Below are positions 1 through 4,976 of a stretch of 14,347 nt of DNA, piece after piece. The position numbers and the translations under genes were made by a program. Every line of letters starts with the position of its first letter. The first letter of the stretch is position 1. The notes beneath the pieces were generated by a model. The model had not been told where the DNA came from, searched no databases, and worked only from the letters and a program-made list of their open reading frames with translations. The DNA is from an uncultured Massilia sp. (GTDB taxonomy: Bacteria; Pseudomonadota; Gammaproteobacteria; Burkholderiales; Burkholderiaceae), in the NCBI GenBank assembly GCA_946886065.1, contig CAMPHU010000113.1, positions 1-14,347 on the forward strand. The letters are read 5' to 3'.

Positions 1-575
1 GCGTCAGGGGCGTGCTCGTAGACGGCAATGCCCATGTCGTTGAAGGTGCCGATGATGCCTTCGATCGCTTCCGGATCGACGATGTTGTCCGGCAGGTGGT
101 CGTTGATCTCGGAGTACGTGAGGAAGCCGCGCTCCTTGCCCGACTTGATCAGGGCCTTGAGCTTGTTGCGGCGCAGTTCGAGTTCTTCCTCGCTGGCTTC
201 GGTGTCGGACGAGAAGGCGTCCTTGAGCAGCGCTTTTTCCTTGGCCTTGCGGTCCTTGGCCTTGGCCTTGTCCGCGGCCTTCAGTTCGGCGCGCTCGACC
301 GCGTTCAGCGCGGCGATCTCGTCGTTTTCGGGCGTGAATTCTTTTGGCTTGCGGCCACGGCGTCCCGGCACCTTGACGGACGGCAGGACGTAGCCGGACG
401 TATCGATCGCGGCCAGGGCGGCCGCATCGGTCGTCTGACTGACAGGGGCCGGGTTCGCCGTACGAACCTCAGCCTTGTCTTGCGATTTGTCCACCTTGGC
501 GGCGGACGCTTTCGTGGTTTTCGCAGCCACTTTGGTCTCGGGTTTCTTGGTTGGCACAGGCGCTTTCGATGTCAC
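1..575 (-). CDS. rpoD: RNA polymerase sigma-70 factor, N-terminal part (cut by window edge)
   Basis: This is the N-terminal 191 codons of the primary sigma factor, which directs RNA polymerase to housekeeping promoters; the rest lies beyond position 1. The first ~130 residues are a low-complexity Lys/Ala-rich extension (for example KAADKAKAKDRKAKEKALL). From about residue 134 the sequence matches sigma-70 region 1.1, the acidic autoinhibitory domain: RRNKLKALIKSGKERGFLTY, then SEINDHLPDN and EAIEGIIGTFNDMGIAVYE. No conserved DNA-binding region is inside the window. The chosen start is a GTG at 573-575; an in-frame TAA lies 14 codons upstream and no ATG occurs between them. There is no convincing Shine-Dalgarno sequence, so the exact start is uncertain. 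It is the last gene of the rpsU-yqeY-dnaG-rpoD block and is separated from dnaG by 200 bp that carry their own promoter. Identity is firm from domain and position. Confidence 0.93.
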   Translation of the reverse strand, partial: MTSKAPVPTKKPETKVAAKTTKASAAKVDKSQDKAEVRTANPAPVSQTTDAAALAAIDTSGYVLPSVKVPGRRGRKPKEFTPENDEIAALNAVERAELKAADKAKAKDRKAKEKALLKDAFSSDTEASEEELELRRNKLKALIKSGKERGFLTYSEINDHLPDNIVDPEAIEGIIGTFNDMGIAVYEHAPD

Positions 576-652
576 AACGACACTAACTTTACGATGGTTA
601 AAGATAAAGTTTTGTTACCTTACATCACCCTGCAGGCAATCTTCCGTTGCCT

Positions 653-716
653 CGCTAACTGAAACACCACGCCGCGATTGAACCAAAAATGGTTTCAACA
701 GTTGCAATAGTTAGCG
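653..716 (-). other. Structured rpoD leader: nested and competing inverted repeats
   Basis: CGCTAACT (653-660) and AGTTAGCG (709-716) form a perfect 8-bp inverted repeat. Between them, TTGAACCA (678-685) and TGGTTTCAA (690-698) form an inner hairpin with one bulged base and a four-base loop. GAAACACCA (661-669) can pair with the same TGGTTTC as a competing helix with a two-base bulge. The region lies directly after the predicted -10 and before the rpoD start. The repeats are visible in the sequence; a regulatory role is inference. Confidence 0.45.
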
Positions 717-720
717 TTTT

Positions 721-749
721 ATTATAGCACGCACCCCTCTTTTTTCCAG
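721..749 (-). promoter_or_regulatory. Predicted sigma-70 promoter for rpoD
   Basis: On the minus strand a perfect TATAAT occupies 721-726. With a 17-bp spacer the -35 position (744-749) reads CTGGAA, matching the consensus at three of six bases. Transcription would start near 714 and give an rpoD leader of about 140 nt. The site is in the 200-bp dnaG-rpoD gap, so rpoD can be transcribed apart from rpsU and dnaG. The -10 is strong; the weak -35 lowers confidence. Confidence 0.6.
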
Positions 750-775
750 TTGCGAACACTGGGGCTTGCCCAGGC

Positions 776-2572
776 TCATCGAGGGGTCATGTCAGCGGCC
801 GCTTCGCGGGCCAGGACGTCCTGCTGAGCTGTGATCTCGCGATAGCGAGTACTTACCTGATCTGGGGTCAAGCCAGAAGAAAACAACTGGTTAAGTTCCT
901 GTTTTAACGCATCCATCTTGATTTGGCGCACAGCGCTGAGCAGCCATATGCGGTCCGCATCGACTTCCGATTCCGGTTCCGCGCCGATCTCGGCGATCAT
1001 CTGGTCGTACTCGGTGGTTTCCTCCGTCAACAGCTGGGACAGCGCCGCAAAGGTGCCGCCCTCGCCCAGTGCCTGGGCCGTGAGCACCAGGTGGCGCATG
1101 CGGTCGGCCGATTCCTCCCCGAAATGATCGAAGCAAGCCAGGGCCGCTTCGTCCAGCAGCAGGGCCAGGTGCGGATGGGACACCAGGATGCGCAATATCT
1201 GGCGCTCCAGCCCGACCGGCACCGGGCGGCCCTGGCGCGGCGGCGCGCGGCGCGCGACCGACACTGGCTTGGACAGCTCGAACAGGCTTTCGATCTCCGC
1301 CGGGGTCGACTGGGTCATGCTGGCCAGGCCGCGCACAATCTGCAGGCGCAGGGCCGACGGGCTCATCGCCTGCAACAGCGGCTTGGCCTCGAACTGGGCG
1401 TGGGCCCGGCCTTCCGGCGTGTCGAGGTCATGCTCCTGGGTCACTTCGCGCAGCAGGAATTGCGACAGCGGCATGGCGTCGTGGATTTCCTGCTCGAAGG
1501 CCTCGGCGCCGCGCTCGCGCACGAAGCTGTCCGGGTCGTGCTCTTGCGGCAGGAACAGGAACTTGATGGTCTTGTCGTCCGACACCTGCGGCAGGCAGGC
1601 GTCGAGCGCGCGGCGGGCGGCGCGGCGGCCGGCCTTGTCGCCGTCGAAACTGAAGATCACGTTGTCGGTCTGGCGCAGCAGCTTTTGCACGTGGGTGCTG
1701 GTGCAGGCGGTGCCGAGCGTGGCCACGGCCTGCGGGAAACCGAGCTGGGCCAGCGCCACCACATCCATGTAGCCTTCGGTCACCAGCACGTAGCCGGCGT
1801 CGCGGATCGCCTGGCGCGCCTCGAACAGGCCGTACAGCTCCAGGCCTTTCTGGAACAGCGGAGTTTCCGGCGAGTTCAGGTATTTCGGTTCGCCGCCGTC
1901 GAGTACGCGGCCGCCGAAGCCGATCACCTGGCCTTTTGTATTGCGGATCGGGAACATCACGCGCTCGCGGAAACGGTCGTAGCGCTTGTGCCGGTTGCCC
2001 TCTTCGTCCACCTTGTCGATCACCAGGCCGGATTCGACCAGGGCCTGGGCGTCGTAGTCGGGGAAGACGGAGCGCAGGTTGTCCCAGCCGCCGGGCGCGT
2101 AGCCCATGCCGAAGCGGGCGGCGATCTCCCCGGTCAGGCCGCGGCTTTTTAAATAGGCGATGGCGTGCGGGGCTTCGCGCAGTTGGGTGCGGTAGTAGCT
2201 GCAGGCCTGGTTCAGCGCGTCGGTCATGGCCAGCGACTGGGCCTGCTGGGCGGCGCGCTGGGCCGGCGGGATCTTGTCGTCGGCGTCCGGGACGATCATG
2301 CCCACGTTCTGGGCCAGGTCCTTGACCGCGTCGACGAAGCCCAGGCCGGAGTATTCGATCAGGAAGCCGATCGCGGTGCCGTGGGCGCCGCAGCCGAAGC
2401 AGTGATAGAACTGCTTGGTCGGGCTGACGGTGAAGCTGGGGGACTTTTCGTTATGGAATGGGCACAGGCCCATGTAGTTGGCCCCGCCCTTCTTGAGCTG
2501 GACGTAGCGGCCGACCACGTCGACGATGTCGACACGGTTGAGCAAATCGGTAATGAAAGATTGCGGAATCAC
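776..2572 (-). CDS. dnaG: DNA primase
   Basis: Primase makes the short RNA primers for Okazaki fragments and binds the replicative helicase DnaB. The 598-residue product is close to the E. coli length (581). The N-terminal CHC2 zinc ribbon is intact: C37, H40, C58 and C61, in GLCPFHNEKSPSF and FYHCFGCGAHG. The RNA-polymerase domain follows, with YLNSPETPLFQKG near residue 230. The TOPRIM metal site is E266 (TEGYMD) and D310/D312 (FDGDKAGRRAARRAL). The C-terminal ~150 residues are the variable helicase-binding domain. Translation starts at a GTG (2570-2572), giving MIPQSFITDLLNRVDIVDVV, the normal primase N-terminus; no good Shine-Dalgarno is visible. It sits in the conserved order rpsU-(yqeY)-dnaG-rpoD, with about 200 bp of non-coding sequence on each side. 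All key residues are present. Confidence 0.98.
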   Translation of the reverse strand: MIPQSFITDLLNRVDIVDVVGRYVQLKKGGANYMGLCPFHNEKSPSFTVSPTKQFYHCFGCGAHGTAIGFLIEYSGLGFVDAVKDLAQNVGMIVPDADDKIPPAQRAAQQAQSLAMTDALNQACSYYRTQLREAPHAIAYLKSRGLTGEIAARFGMGYAPGGWDNLRSVFPDYDAQALVESGLVIDKVDEEGNRHKRYDRFRERVMFPIRNTKGQVIGFGGRVLDGGEPKYLNSPETPLFQKGLELYGLFEARQAIRDAGYVLVTEGYMDVVALAQLGFPQAVATLGTACTSTHVQKLLRQTDNVIFSFDGDKAGRRAARRALDACLPQVSDDKTIKFLFLPQEHDPDSFVRERGAEAFEQEIHDAMPLSQFLLREVTQEHDLDTPEGRAHAQFEAKPLLQAMSPSALRLQIVRGLASMTQSTPAEIESLFELSKPVSVARRAPPRQGRPVPVGLERQILRILVSHPHLALLLDEAALACFDHFGEESADRMRHLVLTAQALGEGGTFAALSQLLTEETTEYDQMIAEIGAEPESEVDADRIWLLSAVRQIKMDALKQELNQLFSSGLTPDQVSTRYREITAQQDVLAREAAADMTPR

Positions 2573-2601
2573 TTAGTTACTCAGTGTTTGTCTAGCCTCA
2601 G

Positions 2602-2630
2602 ACTATACCGCAGCGCTCGCTGCAAGTTGA
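2602..2630 (-). promoter_or_regulatory. Possible weak promoter for dnaG
   Basis: On the minus strand TATAGT (2602-2607) resembles a -10 box, about 30 bp before the dnaG GTG. At 17 bp spacing the -35 position (2625-2630) reads TCAACT, a poor match. The spacer contains a perfect palindrome, GCAGCG-CT-CGCTGC (2610-2623), which could be a regulator site or coincidence. This is a tentative call. Confidence 0.25.
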
Positions 2631-2704
2631 CATGCAACAAGATGCAGGCCGGTGGATGCCTGCTCGAAGCACACCGGGCGCGATGCCGGAGCAGTCAGCA
2701 TTTA

Positions 2705-2735
2705 CCGTCGTAGGCGCCAGTGACGCGTACGACGG
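2705..2735 (-). other. Hairpin in the yqeY-dnaG gap
   Basis: CCGTCGTA (2705-2712) and TACGACGG (2728-2735) are perfect 8-bp inverted repeats. Inside, after a single mismatch, GCG and CGC can add three pairs, leaving a seven-base loop. It lies 37-67 nt after the yqeY stop and 133 nt before the dnaG start. No U-tract follows, so it is not a canonical intrinsic terminator. It could be a processing or pausing element that separates primase expression from the upstream genes. Confidence 0.4.
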
Positions 2736-2771
2736 CATAAGCTAACTTGCTAACAGTACGCTCGGCAAGCC

Positions 2772-3221
2772 TTAAGCGCCAGTCAGCGCCTTCTTGACCA
2801 GCCCCGACACCACGGTCATGTCCGCGCGGCCAGCCAGTTTCGGCTTGAGCACGCCCATCACCTTGCCCATGTCCTGCGGACCGGCGGCGCCGGTGGCGGC
2901 CACGGCAGCGGCGACTTCGGCGGCGACTTCCTCGTCCGACAGGCCGGCCGGCATGTAGGCCGACAGGATGGCCAGCTCGCCCTTCTCGATCTCGGCCAGG
3001 TCGGCACGGCCGCCCGCTTCGAACTGCGAGATGGAGTCCTTGCGCTGCTTGACCATCTTCTCGATCACGGCCACGACCTGCTCGTCATTCAGCTCGGTCT
3101 GCTCGTCGACTTCCTTGCGCTTGACCTCGGCGATGATCAGGCGAACGGTGGCCAGGCGGGCGCTTTCCTTGGCGCGCATGGCTGCTTTCATGTCGTCGGT
3201 CAGTTGTTCTTTCAGGCTCAT
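2772..3221 (-). CDS. GatB/YqeY domain-containing protein
   Basis: A small helical protein of 149 residues, MSLKEQLTDDMKAAMRAKES onward. It is related to the C-terminal tail domain of the GatB subunit of Glu-tRNA(Gln) amidotransferase. Visible family features are the N-terminal L-DDMK-AMRAK segment, RLIIAEVKRKEVD, VEKM-type helices (VAVIEKMVKQRKDSI), EIEKGELAILSAYMP near the middle, and GAAGPQDMGKVMGVLKPKLAGRAD towards the C-terminus. The start at 3221 is supported by GGAGA about 6 nt upstream; a longer in-frame start 17 codons earlier has no such support and would add a non-conserved extension. The gene lies between rpsU and dnaG, directly after the rpsU terminator. The exact cellular role of free-standing YqeY proteins is not settled; a link to tRNA or translation is inferred from the domain and neighbours. 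Confidence 0.93.
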   Translation of the reverse strand: MSLKEQLTDDMKAAMRAKESARLATVRLIIAEVKRKEVDEQTELNDEQVVAVIEKMVKQRKDSISQFEAGGRADLAEIEKGELAILSAYMPAGLSDEEVAAEVAAAVAATGAAGPQDMGKVMGVLKPKLAGRADMTVVSGLVKKALTGA

Positions 3222-3252
3222 GGGTTCTCCGTGTTCGATTGGTATAAACGAC

Positions 3253-3285
3253 AAAACCCGCCGCGGTGACAACCGGAGCGGGCTT
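3253..3285 (-). terminator. Intrinsic terminator after rpsU (likely partial attenuator)
   Basis: Read on the minus strand, CCCGCTCCGG (3273-3282) pairs with CCGCGGCGGG (3257-3266): ten positions with one mismatch and one G-U wobble, a six-base loop, and a following TTTT (3253-3256). It lies about 65 nt after the rpsU stop and 30 nt before yqeY. In E. coli the rpsU-dnaG gap of the same operon holds a terminator that lowers dnaG expression; this element occupies the equivalent place. Confidence 0.82.
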
Positions 3286-3348
3286 GCGGACGTCAGCGAC
3301 TCGCCGGGACAGGTCTTGCCGTCACCGGGTCCAGGCCACTGGACTGTC

Positions 3349-3561
3349 TTAGTACAGTTTCTTCGGCAGTTGCTGGCTGCGGATGCGCTTGTAGTGGCGC
3401 TTCACGGCAGCTGCCAGCTTGCGCTTGCGCTCTGCAGTCGGCTTTTCGTAGAACTCGCGAGCGCGCAGTTCCGTCAACAGACCGGTCTTTTCGATAGTGC
3501 GCTTGAAGCGACGCATAGCGACTTCGAACGGCTCGTTTTCTTTAAGGCGGATAGTGGTCAT
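3349..3561 (-). CDS. rpsU: 30S ribosomal protein S21
   Basis: A complete 70-residue S21, a very basic small-subunit protein that helps early mRNA recognition near the anti-Shine-Dalgarno end of 16S rRNA. Family features are [20 protein letters not shown], then [20 protein letters not shown] and [19 protein letters not shown], ending in [12 protein letters not shown]. The length is normal. The ATG at 3559-3561 is the only sensible start; its upstream region lacks a strong Shine-Dalgarno, which is common for this gene. It is the first gene of the rpsU-yqeY-dnaG-rpoD block, with its own promoter upstream and a strong terminator downstream. S21 can therefore be made in excess over primase and sigma. 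Confidence 0.98.
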   Translation of the reverse strand: MTTIRLKENEPFEVAMRRFKRTIEKTGLLTELRAREFYEKPTAERKRKLAAAVKRHYKRIRSQQLPKKLY

Positions 3562-3597
3562 GTAAAAATCAAACCGTTGGATTTAGGGAAGAACGAA

Positions 3598-3626
3598 ATT
3601 CTAGCAGCTTTTCCGAGTCAGTAAAA
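3598..3626 (-). promoter_or_regulatory. Extended -10 promoter for rpsU
   Basis: On the minus strand TGCTAGAAT (3598-3606) is an extended -10 element: TG, one base, then TAGAAT. The -35 position at 17 bp (3621-3626) reads TTTTAC. Transcription would start near 3591, giving a leader of about 30 nt. It lies in the 96-bp gap after the flavoprotein gene and so starts the rpsU-dnaG-rpoD block independently. The palindrome AAAAGCTTTT (3623-3632) overlaps the -35 region. Confidence 0.6.
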
Positions 3627-3657
3627 GCTTTTATCAACTTGTGCCTGAATTACCACG

Positions 3658-4875
3658 TCAGTTTGCGCCCAGCGCCAGGCCGGCCGCGACGCCCGATGCC
3701 CAGGCCCATTGGAAGTTGTAGCCGCCCAGCCAGCCGGTCACGTCCATCGCCTCGCCGATGAAGTACAGGCCCGGCACCTTGCTCGCCATCATGGTCTGCT
3801 GGGACAGCTCGCGCGTGTCGACGCCGCCCAGGGTGACCTCGGCCTTTTTATACCCTTCCGAGCCGGTCGGCACGATGGCCCAGCGGTTGATGGCGTCGCC
3901 CAGCTTGCGCAATCTTGCGTCCGGCATGTCGGCCAGGCGCGCGCTGGGGTCGAAGCCATTCCCGGCCAGCAGGCCGTCGGCCAGGCGCGCCGGCAGCCAT
4001 TGCGCCAGCACGTTGCCCAGTTGCTTCTTCTCGAGCTTCTTGGCGCCGATCAGGGTCTCGGCCACGTCCATCTCCGGCAGCAGGTCGAGCACGATCGGCG
4101 TACCGGGTTGCCAATAGCTGGAGATTTGCAGGATGGCCGGTCCCGACAGGCCACGGTGGGTGAACAGGAGGTCTTCGCGGAACTGGCCGCGCAGGGCGCC
4201 CTTCCCTTTGCCGCTGCCGGTGCTGACATCCACTTCGAGGGCGATGCCGGCCAGGGGCGCGAAGGGTTCCCAGCTGGGGCCGTCGAAAGTCAGCGGCACC
4301 AGGCCCGGGCGGGTCTCGATCACGTTCAGGCCGAACTGGGTGGCGATGCGGTAGCCGAAGTCGGTGGCGCCGATCTTGGGGATCGACAGGCCGCCGGTGG
4401 CGACCACCACGCTGTCCACTTCCAGGGCGCCGCTATCGGTATCGACCGAGAAGCCGGCGCCGGTCTTCTGCACCCCGGCGATCTTGCACGGCATGCGCAG
4501 GTGCACGCCGCCGGCTTCGCATTCGGCGCGCAGCATGGCGATGATGCGCTCGGACGAGTCGTCGCAGAACAGCTGGCCCCGGTGCTTCTCGTGGTAGGGA
4601 ATGCGGTGCTTCTTCACCAGGGCCAGGAAATCCTGCGCCGTGTAGCGCGACAGCGCGCTGCGGCAGAAGTGCGGGTTCTGGGACAGGAAATTTGCCGGGC
4701 CGGCATTGATGTTGGTGAAATTGCAGCGGCCGCCGCCGGAAATGCGGATCTTCTCGGCCAGCTTGCCGGCGTGGTCGAGCAGCACCACGCGCTTGCCCTG
4801 CTGGCCGGCGACCGCCGCGCACATCATGCCGGCGGCGCCTGCGCCGATTACTGCTACGTCGTATTGTTTTGCCAT
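3658..4875 (-). CDS. BaiN/HI0933-family NAD(P)/FAD-dependent oxidoreductase
   Basis: A 405-residue soluble flavoprotein. The N-terminal dinucleotide-binding fold is clear: YDVAVIGAGAAGMMCA, with glycines 11, 13 and 16, and D34 ending the second strand. The family hallmark ISGGGRCNFTN follows at residues 45-55. ATGGLSIPKIGATDFGYRIA near the middle and a C-terminal FAD motif, GLYFIGEAMDVTGWLGGYNFQWAWASG, complete the HI0933-like pattern. The length is typical (about 390-420). Some members of this family are named BaiN or aminoacetone oxidase, but those activities should not be transferred here; the substrate is unknown. The start gives the canonical MAKQYDVAVIGAG N-terminus, without a good Shine-Dalgarno. 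Neighbours (rpsU downstream, a pilus operon upstream) give no functional clue, and the gene appears to be monocistronic. Confidence 0.93.
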   Translation of the reverse strand: MAKQYDVAVIGAGAAGMMCAAVAGQQGKRVVLLDHAGKLAEKIRISGGGRCNFTNINAGPANFLSQNPHFCRSALSRYTAQDFLALVKKHRIPYHEKHRGQLFCDDSSERIIAMLRAECEAGGVHLRMPCKIAGVQKTGAGFSVDTDSGALEVDSVVVATGGLSIPKIGATDFGYRIATQFGLNVIETRPGLVPLTFDGPSWEPFAPLAGIALEVDVSTGSGKGKGALRGQFREDLLFTHRGLSGPAILQISSYWQPGTPIVLDLLPEMDVAETLIGAKKLEKKQLGNVLAQWLPARLADGLLAGNGFDPSARLADMPDARLRKLGDAINRWAIVPTGSEGYKKAEVTLGGVDTRELSQQTMMASKVPGLYFIGEAMDVTGWLGGYNFQWAWASGVAAGLALGAN

Positions 4876-4908
4876 GCTGGGAGGTGGGTGCGGATCGCCA
4901 AACCGGCC

Positions 4909-4914
4909 ATTGTA
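4909..4914 (-). promoter_or_regulatory. Possible -10 box of the flavoprotein gene
   Basis: On the minus strand TACAAT lies about 34 bp before the ATG at 4875. No recognisable -35 box is found at 16-18 bp, so only the -10 is suggested. Confidence 0.25.
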
Positions 4915-4941
4915 TACGGTTCAGGTGGGGGCGCGGAAGAC

Positions 4942-4964
4942 GCATGCGCTAACGGTGCGCACGC
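4942..4964 (-). other. Stem-loop after the usher gene
   Basis: GCATGCGC (4942-4949) and GCGCACGC (4957-4964) form an 8-position stem with one mismatch or wobble and a seven-base loop, starting 12 nt after the usher stop codon. It is in the right place to end the pilus operon, but no U-tract follows. It would stabilise the 3' end or assist a Rho-dependent stop rather than act as an intrinsic terminator. Confidence 0.4.
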
Positions 4965-4976
4965 AAACCACCTGGC

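Noticed and set aside
12..662. Plus-strand open frame across the rpoD end
   Set aside because: Antisense of the rpoD N-terminus, which is recognisable by region 1.1.
2627..2632. TTGACA on the plus strand upstream of dnaG
   Set aside because: No -10 box at 15-19 bp and no plus-strand gene follows.
2741..2754. Direct repeat GCTAAC-TT-GCTAAC, similar to GCTAAC in the rpoD leader
   Set aside because: Short, only two copies here, and consistent with chance in a 200-bp gap.
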